Positions 43,407 to 57,000 of a DNA stretch of 64,000 nt are shown in pieces. Position numbers and translations under genes: made by a program. The stretch is taken from assembly GCA_036346255.1 (NCBI GenBank), contig CM070625.1:18189488-18253487 (forward strand), in the 5' to 3' direction. Position 1 is the stretch's first letter. Each line of letters starts with the position of its first letter. Origin of the DNA: Ampelocalamus luodianensis (lineage: Eukaryota; Streptophyta; Magnoliopsida; Poales; Poaceae). The notes under the pieces were generated by a model, which did no database searches, was not told the DNA's origin, and worked only from the letters and a program-made list of their open reading frames with translations.

Positions 43407-44899
43407 GAGTTCGCCGATCACCAATTTTTTTTATCTGGATTGTCATCAAATAGGCCAAAAGAGTAGAAGGTCGGAGAGTTCAAAACGACATACCTATGTT
43501 TGAGATTAACACCATGGAGGGGGACCACATATGCACTCTTGGAAGTTTCGTCGATGGTGCCAAATAAAAATCAAGAGTTCATGGTTTATCTTGGTTGATG
43601 AAGGAAGGCCAAAGTAGTTTGACTACCTACAGAAATCAGAGACAAACTTCAAATCAGGTAGGGAAAGTGCGAAACTACCGATAGACGTGGTCACGCAAAA
43701 AAAAAAAAAAGCTCCGAAGGAATTATGCATCCCAGCTGCGCACGCAAAGGGGTCAAGTTCCATGTCTCCATGTCAGCGTGTTTAGGGCTGGAAACGAGCT
43801 GAGCTGGCTCGGCTTGTGAAGGGGATGAGCTAGAAAATTAGCTCGGCTTGGCTTGAAATTTGGCTCGAGCTGGCTCACGAGCCAAGCTGCCATGCACTGC
43901 TTCTTGTCAGCTTTCTACAGATGTCTCTGGAAAAGGGAAGATAATGAAACGCATCACAATCAGGTGCGAAATTTCTGATCCAACTCTTGACTCTACCAAA
44001 TGACATGATTTTGTCGGCATGAATTTATCACGTTTGCGTTCTACTGTCAGTAATCTTGACAGGATTTGAAGTGTAAAGAAATTTTTTGATAGGATGTGTA
44101 CTTATCACTCCTGAATACTAAGAGGCCGATCAAAGCTAACTAAACCCCCAAATGGTTGGTCAGACTAAAACATCTAACTGCATGGTAACCAGAATTTTGC
44201 ACTGCAAATCCTAAACATCCATATGAAGAGAGAAGTATGGTGTATGCATGCACCTACCATTAGCTCTCACAAGAGCAGTAAGATGATTGAATTGCCACTA
44301 TTTAAATACTTTCTAATCTATTTTGTATCCCTACGAAGAAAGTTTTTCATCTTAAAAAGCATAGGTAAAAGATGAACTCATCTGAAATTTACCTGCTGGA
44401 AGGAGAAAGGAAGGGTCAAAGAAGAAAAGGTTCAATCAAGCATGAACTGAAGTGAATTTAAGAAGTTGAGGAAACCAAAAAATAAACATTAGGGAGTACA
44501 ACAGAAAGCAAGGATATGAAAAGAGACAAACTGGAGAAAAATCTAAAAAAGAAGGCACCATCGATAGTCGATGCCCTCAAGACAGTAAGATACAGGAGCT
44601 GCCCGCCGGTGAGGAGGAGATACGGCACCGGGCACAGGAAGCAAAGCTATAGTGCAGGGAGGTGGGGTGGCGGAAGGAGGACAGGGCAGAAGGAGGAAGG
44701 GGCGGCGGGACAGCGGAAGGAGGACAAGGCGGCGGAAGGAGGGTGGGGTGGCGGAGGACGGGGCGGCGGAAGGACGAGGCAGTGGAAGGAGCGGCGACAG
44801 CCACTCGTGAGGCTTGATCTGGACTGGAATTGTGTACTCGTGTGGCTGGCTGTCTACTCTAGGGTTCACTCGAAATGGGCTGGGCAACCTGAGCCTCAA
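43407..44899. other. spacer, no gene seen
   Basis: Mostly AT-rich sequence. At 43785-43890 a stretch with repeated GAGCTGGCTCG-like words (TAGGGCTGGAAACGAGC) resembles one end of another hAT MITE, but no partner was found. A G-rich GGCGGAAGGAGGA repeat occupies about 44665-44795 and creates low-complexity ORFs on both strands. Confidence 0.5.
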
Positions 44900-45290
44900 T
44901 GTTTGTTTCATTGTATCAGACCATCACTGCACGTGCAAGTGCAATTGTGCATGCTGCATGCACTTGCATTGCAGCACAGCAAGCCAGCAAAGCCAACACC
45001 AACACTGAAAGTCTGCAACAGCATGATACTGCTACGGTGCTGCCGGCTGCCGCTGGGGGCTGGCCGGGAAGCCGGCTGCCTGCTGCGGCTGGGCACTTTG
45101 CTGGCCGGCTTGCCGCACCGTTGTTACTCATTCGCAATCCGTGTTAAATTTGGTAAATATGGTATTTACCGATACTGTATTGAAAGAAATTGAGATTTAC
45201 CGAACTGTATTTTCAAAATATCGTATTTACCAAAATAACAAAACTATATTTACCATATATGTACCGTATTTATCAAAAATACTGAAGGAA
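44900..45290 (+). mobile_element. fragment of hAT right end, second copy
   Basis: The stretch TTCGCAATCCGTGTTAAATTTGG to TACCGTATTTATCAAAAATAC parallels 42690-42850 of the hAT element (GGTAAATATGGTATTTAC, ATCGTATTTACC shared). The preceding GTGCATGC-rich part resembles 42580-42620. It is a related but diverged right terminus without transposase; the left border is uncertain. Confidence 0.6.
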
Positions 45291-46574
45291 CACCTCCAAG
45301 TATTATTGATCTAATTTAATCTATTATTCTAAGGGACCCATATTCCAATCTATTCTGTCGAGGGTCTCCAGTTAGTTGGACACCTTAACAAACCCGTGTT
45401 ATTACCAGATAACGCAATGACGCTGAATTGCTGAAAGCAAAAGCTAGAAAACAAAAAACTATATCCAAACACAGCCCGAAAGGTCTCACATGAACGTGCC
45501 TTTCATCATGACGCGAAAAGATCTTTGGTGGAGAACGCAGAAAAAGCTTCCGATTATGCCACATCTTTTGGGTGATCGACGCGGCATGTTTTGCTCCAGT
45601 CCACCAACTGCATCAGTCACAGGTCAGCAATTCATGCAGGCCAGTGATCCGTTACCCGGTGGTGGTACGTACGATTGCTCAGGATGTCAGATCCAAATTA
45701 TCCGTTTTATCCGGGACTATTTGATTTGTATTTGATTGGCATTCCATTTCCCTGTATACATTATGTGCCATTAAGCTTGTCATAAAGAAAGAAATGAAGA
45801 CAGTGGCGCACGATCTATCCGTTCGACCAATCAAATATATGCTGAAGTCGTATGTGATCAACCAATGAAATTTTCAGATGCCCAATTCAGAAATCTCATG
45901 AATTTCAGCTGTAAGTTAACATTGCGCATTGGTAGCATCAATGCACCAAAGTTATTGGGCCAATGTTGCTTCCCATCTCAGGTATGTCGATAAAAAGAGT
46001 ACATGTTGGATCAGAACACCCATTTTCTATGTCCAAGCAAAGAATATTCTTGGCAATGACGAACAATCACCAGGCATGCATGCAGCTCTGGAAAGCAACT
46101 AGCAGTATTTATACCTCAATACCTGTGTAACGAATCGACGCATGATTGTGTCCGACGAGTTGGCAAACAAGATATATGTATGGACGTAGATGAGCACAAG
46201 ATTCCCTCTCGAACAGGCAGGACGTTTCATTCCTCGAGGATTTTACAGAGATCTCATCTCAATCCGTTTTGGAGGGACCTGAGGTCCTGAGCTGAGGGTT
46301 CCCCGAGATTACGAGTCCCATCAGGGCACGATCCTGCGATCTATTTCGGTGTCCCCCCACATGGCTCCTGCCTTCCTCTCCCAGGGGTGTCCTTATCATA
46401 TCCTCTTGCGGCAGGGACAGCGCCACACACACTGTTCTGTTCCTACTCGGAATGGCAGATTATCAAATGGTAATCTAACTTGTGGTTCTACATGCTCTGA
46501 AAACTGCAATCTTTTCTGAACATTTGCTGTTGTACAGTGTACTACCACCAAACTACCAAACAAGTTACTAGAGT
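45291..46574. other. spacer, no gene seen
   Basis: I find no coding domain, RNA gene or element ends. Short ORFs (for example 45490-45735) have no family marks. Confidence 0.5.
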
Positions 46575-48271
46575 CAGTGACGGAGTCAGGATTTCACAGA
46601 GTCTTGGGTCCAAAACTAAGGGGCTATAAATATATAACTAACGTCAAATACTATCAACATTAAGGCATAACAAAAGTACAACACAAATACACAAATCGAA
46701 ATAAAATTTAAATTCCATGTTTAATGATACGACAAAATAGATAAAACATAGCAAAAAAAAAAAGAATGTAACATACCGCTAGCACGATGTAATTTTTGTT
46801 TAATTAACAAAGATTTGGTTCATTTGAGCCTATTATATCTTCATCAACAATAGTACAAGAACCTGAACCTGCAAAGATAAAATTGTATATGTAAATCAGG
46901 GACATAAGGCCACACCGTTATTTTTAATGCCAATTACGAAATAAAAATGTAACATACCACTAGCACCAAGTAGTTTCTACTTACACAGCCTCATATTTTG
47001 AAAACGTTGTAAAATCTTGTTATCATTAATGTTTGCAAATACTTCTCGCTCAATATAGCATATCATGATATCATTCATCTATTCATCACTTATCTTATTC
47101 CGCAACTCAGATTTGATAATGTTCATAGCTGAGAAAGCTCTTTCTACTGTTGTGGTTGCAACAGGCAAAATCAAGGCCAATTCAATGAGTTGATATACTA
47201 ATGGAAAAATTATGTGCCTATCGGTATGTAAAATAAGATGGCAATATCTTGGTCCTCTTCATCATGTATTTCCAATTCTAGTACATCAAATATTCAAATA
47301 GAAAGTTAATAGTCATGCTCGTTACTCATACAAATACATCAATTAGAAAAACTAGTTGACATGGTTTCACAAATTAGTAAATCACAATTTGTCTATCTCC
47401 ACTCTCCAGTCTCCAGTAATACTCATAAGACATAAGTCATACAAATACATCGAACATTCCATATTTTCCATGACACACTGATTTTCTAGAAGATTTTTGG
47501 GTAAGCAAACATGTCATCAGTATTTCCCTTTCTAGTTTCTACCAATATCATATATCCAAAATTCTCACACGCCATACATGAACCCAACTAATATCAGATC
47601 TTAATTGACAGCCACAAGCAAAATACAATTAATCATTTAATCCCATGAACACACCTAAAAAAAATTCTTACTTTGCTCATAGTTTACTGCACATGTTTAG
47701 ATGTTTTAAAGGTGGAAGTTGATACAAACACATCGAACATTGAACATTCCATATTTCCATTCGAACTCATCTCATTACTCACCGAGCAACGCGATGAAGT
47801 CGACGTTGTCGGCGCAGGAGGCGCGGTGGGGTGGGCATCGCGCGAGTAGAGCATCAGGCGCAGAGAGGAGGCGGTGGGGGTGGCATCGCGGCAGAGTAGA
47901 GCGCTGGGCGGCAGAGAGGAGGCGGGGGGCGACCGGTGGCGAAGAGGAGCGCTAGTCACTAGGGGAAGGCGGCTAGGGCTTGCTGAGTTGCTGGCGTGTT
48001 CAGTGCAGCTGTGTGCGTGCAAGCGATTGCGAATGTGCAATGCGTGAGGTGAGGGAGATATAGAGGATAGAGGGGGCGCTAGGCCGCTCGACTGGGCCAG
48101 CTGGCCGGCTGGGGAGCTAGGCACCTGGCCGCCTGGGTCTAGGGGTGTTTGCCTCGGGCCAGGCCACTGTGAACTGGAAGTTTGCATTTATGCACAGTAT
48201 AAGGTCCTACTACTATTCCCTCTAGGCCTCGGGCTGTTGCCCAACCGGCCCAAGGCCCATCTCCGCCCCTA
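46575..48271 (-). mobile_element. hAT deletion derivative (DUF4371/hATC type)
   Basis: Left end CAGTGACGGAGTCAGG and right end (inverted) TAGGGGCGGAGATGGGC belong to the CAGTGGCGGA group. Flanks ACTAGAGT (46567-46574) and ACCATAGT (48272-48279) agree in 6 of 8. A transposase C-terminal piece is at 46972-47200 (minus). A GC-rich leader near the right end (47790-48160) mirrors the leader of the element at 24761-27465. The central part of the transposase gene is missing. Confidence 0.75.
46972..47200 (-). pseudogene. hAT transposase hATC dimerisation domain fragment
   Basis: The minus strand reads IELALILPVATTTVERAFSAM, then IIKSELRNKISDE, a stop at about 47081-47083, then MNDIMICYIEREVFANI and LQRFQNMRL. 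This is the hATC dimer domain with its TVERAFSAM core, the part absent from the truncated transposase at 24761. It is too short for activity. Confidence 0.85.
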
Positions 48272-50442
48272 ACCATAGTAGTACAGTGGCCGTAAAAAGT
48301 TGAATTTATTACTGCATTCGAGTTTTGACTGTAAATTATATATCTGTTTTGAGAATTCAGGATAAGATACTAGTATCTCATGGACCTGCATTTCGGTAGC
48401 GGTGTGGTAGTACTGGAGTGCAACCTGGAGGTGGGCGCAGGTGGGTGCAGGCGCACCACAATTCGGACCTGGACCCTCACGGTGTGAACAATAATTTATG
48501 AGTGAGTGAACAATACTCAAAAGCGGTTCCGTAGCAAGCACCGTAGAAACAATGAAATATATATTGTAACGGAAAAACAATGTATCGATTGATCTTGATC
48601 TTTGTTTTTGATCGGACGGCGGAGATCGACTTCGAATACATAACACTGTAGATCATCTGCATTGAAAGGTTCAATGCAGAAAGGTTCAATGCAGAGGATC
48701 CATTTCCCCATGATTCAGCATGGAGCAACTGTTCGGAGTATGACTTACAGGTCCAAGAGGGAGGCGATCGGGCTAGTGACAGGAGATTAGCCGTAATGGC
48801 CGGGCGGCCATGTGGAGCTAACATGGCATGGGGCCAGCGGCAAATGTTAGCCTGGGGAACTGTTGCTTTCCTGAAACTGAAGGGGGGCAGCTGCCAGCTA
48901 GCTCGACGCCGGTGGCATGCATGTTATCCTTGAAAAGCATGGGCTTTGTATGCGAAAATCAAACTGTTAGCATAATAAATTTAAGGACGATTGACTGATG
49001 TAAAAGATGGCGGTTCTTGGGTTAAACTTAAACTAAAGAGAAAACCTGGACCACTTGGACATGCATGCATATGCTCGATCGATCGCAGCTTTGTGTTGAA
49101 AGTTGCTGGATTTATATACAGTTTCGGGCCTGGTCTCACCTGCACAATTAGGCCATGTTCGATGCATGTGAATATGCGACCATGTGAGTCACTGAGTCCT
49201 TCAACTGCAGGAGCAGGAGCCCACAGGCAGGTTTTGCCTATTCACACCTTGTATCTACCTTAAAACTTGCACTAATCATTGAAGCCCGGTAATGTCGTGT
49301 TGGCTTGTTTACTTGCTCACGTCTGCTTGATTCTTTTATGCATGGGGGTAGCTTAGCTTCAAACCTTCATGTGCTGATGTGTGGTGTGCCCCGACAAAAA
49401 TCCACGCTTTACTCTTTATATTCGATACTTCAATGTACTCTTTTGTAGGCCTAAATTAAGTAATTCAGGTGAGCTTGTTAACGGTTTAAGCCTGATACAT
49501 ATGTCTGTACTCCATAATATAAACTCACTGGTTGCGAGCTTGTACTATATATCAGTAAACCTCACTGTTTCACTCTACTGAAAAGGTGAAAATGGTAAAG
49601 GAATAAAGGATTACCCACGTATGGTCACTGCTTCCCGCTGTAACCAGCCAAACATGTAAGTTTTTGGATGATGTACGTAGTTAATTTACCTCCAAACCCA
49701 AGTTGGGCAAAAATCGACAACCACGTGCACGCCATGCATGGACACCGATCGATCATATCAGATCATCACGTATCCAGCAGACAGCCCGCGCCGCGCGGCC
49801 GAGCACAACGACACCGAACATGAGCGAATCCCCCTCGGCCCAGACACCGCGATGGACGTCTCTCCGCCGAGCCGGCCAAGCGTGGCGCGCCCGTCAGGTC
49901 CACAGAGTTTAAGACACGCCGCGGCACTGCATGCATGCTCTGAATTCCGCTCTCTCTCTCTCTCTCAGCTCTGCTCAGAAGTCAGTTTTTTCCCGAGTCC
50001 TAGCTAAGATGCTAGTGAGAGCCATGTGGGGAGTTGGGCGCGCCGGACCCCATGGCCGCCCACGTCCACACACACGCACCAGCAGTTGGTGCCTGTTACG
50101 CGGGCGCGCCCGCGCCCGAGGACACTCGCATGTGCGCCTGATTTGTATGTATTAACTGCCGGTGGCCTCCGTGGCCGTGGTCACCCGGCACGTCAGAGCC
50201 TGGCCGGACTCCATTTTATTTTTTTTTGTTTCTGCCTTTTTCTCTCACCAAATCAGAGAGAGAAAAATGCTACTACTACTACACGGCACCGGGTCTCCCT
50301 CCAACTGCCACCAGCACTGGGCTTTTAGTTTGGCTATAAATAGCTTGGCCGGGAGGGCCGAGCTCCTCACTGCCAACCAGACGTTTCGAGTCAAGCTTTA
50401 GGTACCCTCCCTCGGTGGCTAGCTGATAGCAGCTCTTTAGCC
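48272..50442. other. intergenic and expansin promoter region
   Basis: No gene is recognised between the hAT remnant and the expansin start. A 15-bp perfect tandem duplication (GAAAGGTTCAATGCA, 48664-48693) and a short CT run near 49950-49967 are present, and the last kilobase is GC-rich. Promoter elements are listed separately. Confidence 0.55.
50334..50343 (+). promoter_or_regulatory. TATA box of expansin gene
   Basis: CTATAAATAG lies 100 bp before the start codon, which would place transcription start near 50365-50375 and give a leader of about 70 nt. Confidence 0.75.
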
Positions 50443-52172
50443 ATGGCCATTGCTGGTGCTCTCTTCCTCGTCTTCTCCTCCTGCTTCCTCGCCCAGCAGG
50501 CCGCGGCCGGCGGGTACGGCGGGTGGCAGAGCGCTCATGCCACGTTCTACGGCGGTGGCGATGCTTCCGGCACAATGGGTGAGTCCCGGTGAATGTAATG
50601 TGTCTAACTTAACGCCTGTAGGGTCAAGTTCGTGTAGAATACCTTGTTCTCCAATACCTTATTTTCTTCATAAAAATTTATCTTAGGCCAAAGAACATCG
50701 TTCACACAGCTGTTGTTCATTGTGTCATAAGTACTAGAGATAGCTAATCAGTTGCCCGCGTTCCTAATACAGCATACGAAAAGAGAGCAACATGGTGTAG
50801 CTTGTAAGCTTGCGCAAATGGCAAAACGCTTAAACCAATGTGCGGTTTGGCGTGAGCAAACTTCTTTTTGTCTTAAGCACTTGGTTGCTAAGAGTGTAAC
50901 CAATCTTCCGAGTAATTTATAAAGCTCTCTTTTCTTTGCAAAAAAAAAAACAGAAGAAAAATATATAAGAAAGTTTTCCCCCATGAAATGAAATGTTTTT
51001 GTTTGCAAGAAAAACACAAGAATCTTCCGCTACTACAACATGTTACTGTTCACCAACCTCAGTAACAACAAAATATTTTCTAGCAAGTACCAAGATACTC
51101 CTACCAGTATACAGCGCGCGCTCACCAACCGCAGTAACTAAATGACCTGATCAATACTTACGGCTCGGTTTGCAGGCGGGGCTTGCGGGTACGGCAACCT
51201 GTACAGCCAGGGGTACGGCACGAACACGGCGGCGCTGAGCACGGCGCTGTTCAACGACGGCGCGGCGTGCGGCTCCTGCTACGAGCTGCGGTGCGACAAC
51301 GACGGGCAGTCGTGCCTCCCCGGCTCGATCACGGTCACGGCCACCAACTTCTGCCCGCCCAACTACGGCCTCCCCAGCGACGACGGCGGCTGGTGCAACC
51401 CGCCGCGCCCCCACTTCGACATGGCCGAGCCAGCCTTCCTCCACATCGCCCAGTACCGCGCCGGCATCGTCCCCGTCGCCTACAGAAGGTGAGGCTCGAT
51501 CTCATCTCGAAAAACCGATCGAAAGCTGAAAATCGCGACGCCGTACTGCAGTTCTCGGCACGAGCCACGTACAGTCGATCGGTTATGGCTCGCGACTTTA
51601 GTTTTGTACCGCGTCCTGGATCGATCAATTAACCGACGACCGACGTCGGTCGGCTTGAAGATGTGCGGGACCCACCATTAGGTTAGGTGGGCGACGCCCT
51701 GCAGATTTGATACGGTGCATAGGGATAGGCCACTCGGTACACCGTACACGCATGTGCCGTGCCTTTTAATGTGACCCACTTCACTCACGTATGATCCACG
51801 TCGATCGGTTTGGTTGTTCTTGGAAAAGTACTTTTTGACGTGATGCTGAACGTTGCATGTGACCGCAGGGTGCCGTGCGTGAAGAAGGGCGGCATCCGGT
51901 TCACCATCAACGGCCACTCCTACTTCAACCTGGTGCTGGTGACCAACGTGGCCGGCGCCGGCGACGTCCGGTCGGTGTTGATCAAGGGCTCGCGCACCGG
52001 GTGGCAGCCCATGTCGCGCAACTGGGGCCAGAACTGGCAGAGCAACTCGTACCTGGACGGCCAGAGCCTCTCCTTCCAGGTCACCTCCAGCGACGGCCGC
52101 ACCGTCACCAGCAACAACGCCGTCCCCGCCGGCTGGCAGTTCGGCCAGACCTTCCAGGGCGGCCAGTTCTAG
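50443..52172 (+). CDS. EXPA: alpha-expansin (three exons)
   Basis: Spliced CDS 50443-50578, 51176-51488 and 51869-52172 gives 250 residues, normal for alpha-expansins. Donors GTGAGT and GTGAGG and acceptors TTTGCAG and ACCGCAG fit. Residues 1-22 form a signal peptide. The GH45-like domain has GGACGYGN at 47, paired cysteines, the alpha-type insertion GGWCNPPRPHFDM (117-128) including the HFD motif, and ends near VAYRRVPC. The C-terminal CBM63-type domain has INGHSYFNLVLVTNVAGAGDV, SRNWGQNWQSN and VPAGWQFGQTF. Alpha-expansins loosen cell walls at acid pH without hydrolysis, allowing cell growth. The frame is intact across both junctions, so the gene looks functional. Which EXPA member it is cannot be said. 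Confidence 0.95.
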
Positions 52173-53337
52173 CCGCCGCCGTATCCGACACCGATATCAT
52201 CATCAACGACTTCTTCTCCGCAAGCATTGGAGAAACGAAATTAATGGGTTATATCTAATTATTATTTTGCGCAAGAGAAAGAAGCCTCTTCGTTATAGTG
52301 AAGAAAGAGGTTCCGGGCTACGCTGAGGCTGCTAATTAGCACCCGCTTAGACGTTTCCTTCTCGATCTGGAGGTTATTAAAGACTGGATCATATCATATC
52401 GTTCGAGCAGTAGTACTTGAAGAAGAAAATAATTGTATCAATTAATTGTTACTTTCGAGCGTGAAACTTTGTACTGGTTGGTGCGATGAAATTGAAATCG
52501 CAAGGCCGTATTCAAGGATCGGTCGATGTTCTAGCTAGCTATAGCTCTGTAGGAGAGAGCTGCGACTTTTGCTGTTTGCTGGGCTGTAAGTAACTCCCCG
52601 TATCCTCTCGTCACATGGGCGGGAGATGTTTGTGGGGCAGCATGGGTGTTCTGCCTGCCCTTTTCTGGAGCCACGAGCAATGTCGGTTGCCGTGTTCGCT
52701 TATATGATAAGCTTGTGAAGGGTTTGATTATCCATTGTCCTCTGTCCTTTGCCTGCCAGCATGGCTGTGCCTCCTCCACACGCTTACTTTTTAACGATGG
52801 TTGGAGTAGCAGCTAGAGGTTCATTGTTATTGCATTGGTCCCATGGAAGCTTTTGAAGTTTAGCTGTAGCGGTGTCGTGTACTGGCTCTTGGACACGTGT
52901 GCGGTGTGCTTTGGCAGGACCACATTTGAGATGGCAAAACCGCTTTCAACCTAGGTTCGTCCGAACATGATGTCTAGAGCCTGATCAAGTCGAGCAGGAG
53001 AACATTGCTTAGCGTTCGTATCATGCACGTCTAATTGTCCCTCCTTGTTCCAATCGTCTTATTGAAGTTTCTACCGTTTCGGACCATTACTGTAGTGGTA
53101 AAACTCCAGAATTAATCCTTTGCTGCAGCTACCATATGTAGTGCTCGTGAAATTATGAGCGTTTGTTTCTGATCTAACAACAATGGATAATGGATTAATG
53201 TAACTATGTGTTTACTGCACAAAATCATAGCGATCAAAAAGTTGGAAACTCTGTTTTGTGAAACCGAGCGAGCCTGGTAAAGATGGTGGTTCAGAGAGAG
53301 CTTTGGCTGCCTCACTTCCGGTATCGTTGTCAGTTCT
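52173..53337. other. expansin 3' flank
   Basis: Contains the 3' UTR (AATTAATTG and GAAATTGAAATCG region to about 52510, no single clear polyadenylation signal). Beyond it no gene is seen. Confidence 0.5.
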
Positions 53338-53554
53338 TATTGAAGAACGTTGTAGTCGCAAAAAACAATTAACTAACCACCAAACAATAGTCAAACGGCA
53401 GAGAGACAATAGATGGAGACACAATATAGGAAATATCTTTTATTCATTGATCCATCTCTCTCTGAGTATAAAGATGTCCTATTTAAAGACTAAAACCTAT
53501 TAAGGGTAGTTTCGGTATTATGCCCAACAACTCTTAATCTAGGGTTTCTTAACA
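53338..53554 (-). repeat. 3' LTR of decayed copia
   Basis: Pairs with 57303-57522, about 217 bp. The terminal TGTTG of the partner has decayed to TATTG at 53338. Confidence 0.75.
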
Positions 53555-53755
53555 CTCCTTGGACGCACCCAGTGGAAAAAAAGGGATCGGAGAAAAAAGT
53601 ACATTGCATCCACAAGTTGCATTGCATTGTTGCCTCGTTAAAAACTTTTATGTGAGAAATTTTCAGGAAAAACCCGCTAAGGGAAAAAGAGTGCAACATC
53701 TATACCTTATGGGTTAATCTTCATAATTAGGTAAAATTTTAGGAGTTTAGGTGGA

Positions 53756-54000
53756 TTATGATTCACGAGATTCTCCTCCTGATTCCTGCAACTCTCCAAG
53801 CCACTTCATTCCAAAACCATGAGCGCATCGTTGAAGATTGGACGTAGGCAAAGACTTGGTAAATAAACTAGCTAGATTTTCACAAGATCTAGATTGTAGG
53901 ATCTTCACCTCATCGTTCTTCTGGAGTTCACGAGGATAGAAGAATTTGGTAGCAATATGCTTCGTGATATTATTTTTAACATAACTCATTTGCTTTTATG
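53756..54000 (-). pseudogene. copia RNase H / C-terminal fragment
   Basis: Reads MSYVKNNITKHIATKFFYP, RELQKNDEVKILQ, ENLASLFTKSLPTSNLQRC and HGFGMKWLGELQESGG, the usual C-terminus of plant copia polyproteins (D-L-FTKSLP motif). It ends shortly before the 3' LTR. Upstream coding is too decayed to follow. Confidence 0.85.
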
Positions 54001-57000
54001 TAACACAAGCAGTATTATCTTCATAGATAATTGTGGGGGTATCAACGGTGTTAATACCACATGACTTCTGGATATGGCTAATCACACGTCTAAGTCAAAT
54101 ACATTCATGTGAGACTTTATATAGTGCAATAATTTTTGAGTGTTGGTAGAAGTAGCTACCATGGTCTGCTTAAGATGACCGCAAAGAGATGGATGCACCA
54201 CCACAAAGTAATATAAATCTATTCTGGGATTTTGCACTGTAGGGTTTGACAGATATATTCAGGATTTAGTAATGATCATCAGGATCTATGCACGATCTTC
54301 ATGATCTTTGCAGTGTCAACCAACTGGATCTAAAATATTAAGTGGTAAAAACCTTCAAGGTGAATTTAAGTAGTAATCATTGTATCAACACCTTCTAGGT
54401 TTGACTAAGATTTTCAAAATCTCAAGTATAATGATCAACGTTTAGCATATGCTCCCCTGAGGACAACTTCAGTTATAGTCTTGTTGCTCTAATGTCATTC
54501 ATACATTTTTCGAAAATGAACATAGGCAAGGATATTGTGATCAAATCAACTGAATTCCCATAAATGTAGAATCTTACATACAAATATTCTATTACTCATC
54601 TGGAGATTTTAGGATAAACACTATTCAAGAGTAACATGCGTAAATTATCAAATACAACTATTTGATTGTGCAACACAAGTAGATTATCGATATGGGGTAA
54701 TACTAATTGCAAAGTCTTATGCTTTTCGAATATGGTTTATCAAAACCTTTCGGAGTCTTAATATTTTGTAACTATCTCTGGGTGGTTAAAGTTACAACGA
54801 ATAGTCTATTATGAAGAACTATAAAGTATGATTGTACTACTTTGGCGTAAAATATAACCAGTCTTAGCTTTGACGTTTAGGCGATTAATTGCCAATATCA
54901 CCAATGTATGTCATACATTCATGGTACTAGAGGAAACCACCATTCCACTAACTTCTGGTGGAAAGTGCACTTTATAAGTGTTTCTGTGGTGCACTTCTGG
55001 TCTTTAGGTTTCTCATTTCATTTTTTCGGGTTTTGATGTGTCCTTGTCCAATTCTAAGGGTCATATAATCATTGGTGTGATTAAGAGATCAATCGGTAAG
55101 ACTATTTTTCTTCAGAGAGATGCCTCTTTCGGGAGATGCTCTTACTATAGTTAAGAGACTATTAGGTATGAGTTTTATATATATTGCGATTTTGAGTCCT
55201 TTGAGAATCACATCAAGGATTTTCAGAAACCCATTGACTGCATATTTTATTTATTCGTTCATGTCATTTGCCAGAATTATTATGCAGCGAAATATTATAT
55301 CATTCATAATAGGAGAGTAACGGTCTCTAAGCGGACCTTTGAACCATAGCTTTCATCACTTTATTATCTTCATAATGACCCATCAAGTCTAAACTACCTG
55401 GTTCCAAGACTTTTATTTAGCAATTATAGTTCAGCCTCATACGCTTTCATTATGTGACCCGATATGAACGTTTCAAGCGCTCGATCATGGACTTGGTTTC
55501 AAATCTGTGTTCTCATAAGAGAAACTTTAGCAATTGTAGAGACAAAGTGATTGTCAACAACTTTTCTCCTATATCCTCCAAATTGAGGTTATCTCAGTAT
55601 TAATCAGATCTTTGTCATTTTCCAAACAAAAGATTCTTAGTCGTTTCGTATTCTCAGCATTGTAATATGTGCACATCAAATTGCTGGGGCTTTTATCTTC
55701 ATGATGAACCTCTTCATGAGATATTTTACCTTCAAGATGAGTTCTCTTCAAAAGAGTTAATGGAGTGATTAATAATTGTTTTAACTAATATCATTAGATC
55801 TTAGACCTGCAGGCGTCCCCATAGATTTTAGATCAAGGACCAATAAGTCAATTTCGTATAGGTAGATATACTATTTAACCTGGGATATTCCACTCTTAGC
55901 GATGTATTTACTGCAAGTAAACACTATAGTAACTCCTCCATAATTAGAAAGTATCTGGCAGACTCTTCGCTTCTCGTGCAGAGGAGTATAAACTAAACCT
56001 TAAGTTTAGCTTGACTAGTGCGTGTATCTTCGTACTAAAGATCTTTTTCTTTTGAAAAATACGACGATATTCAAAGTTTTGGGCATTTTCCCCCTCTAAT
56101 GCCAAGATTCTATCTTTATTAATAGCATATCACAAAATTCTCCTATCATTGGTACATGATTGATTGAATTTCAGATCTAACATGATCTCCAATAACTGGT
56201 GATGGCCCAAAGATGTATGCTATAGTGGTAATAACATGTGAAAAATATTTGATTTTTCCAACACGCACTTATTTCAAATTTTCAATAAGGGTTTTGATGA
56301 TTATATACAGTGAACTAGACTTTTATCAGTGCAGTAGCAAGAAAACTGTATGATCCTAATATTCTATAGGATATTCTAACTTTTGGTTGGTTATTAATCT
56401 GCGACGAAGGTCACATACAGGGGTCCGAGAGTTAGCAGACTTATTCTATATAGTAGCTTCTTTATTTTTTGCCCAAGTTTTGATCCAATTACTCATACCA
56501 TATTTTAAATAATTTGAATAATTAAACTTCAGATTTATAATTACGCAACATATTTTATTATAGTCATAAGCAGTGTGCTCTAACAGCATAAAACTACATG
56601 ATGTTCTTTAGAAACATAAATATAAGGGAAATTTGGCTCAGTAACATCGCGTTCAGACATATTTAGAGGAATGATATTCCGTTCGTGAGGCACTGCAAAA
56701 TAATATCGCGAAGACAAGAAATTATGCCAAATGACATCGCTGTCACATTCCGTCAGTTAGTTCGTCGTTCCATTAGTTACTTCTGTTCGTCCAATTTTTA
56801 AATATAGAAAATGAGCTCAAAAAATTATGAATTTTTTTAAGCATTCGAGGCAGTTTACTTGCTTATGTATTTTTTAAAAATTGTATCCATTCTGATTTTT
56901 TCTCTCTAAAATTCATTAAATTATATTGTTTGTAGGACGAGAAGCGCGCAACGGTGCTCGCATGAAGGCGCGAGATGCGGCGCAGGCGTGGTGCACCGCA

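Noticed and set aside
44516..45193. 225-codon ORF as a gene
   Set aside because: Built on a GGCGGAAGGAGGA repeat and the terminal sequence of a hAT fragment; no conserved region.
47684..48187. 167-codon minus-strand ORF as a gene
   Set aside because: Ser/Pro-rich low complexity in the leader of a hAT derivative; similar to the leader of the other hAT copy.
51183..51632. 149-codon ORF within the expansin gene
   Set aside because: Alternative frame of expansin exon 2 running into intron 2; the expansin frame carries all family motifs.
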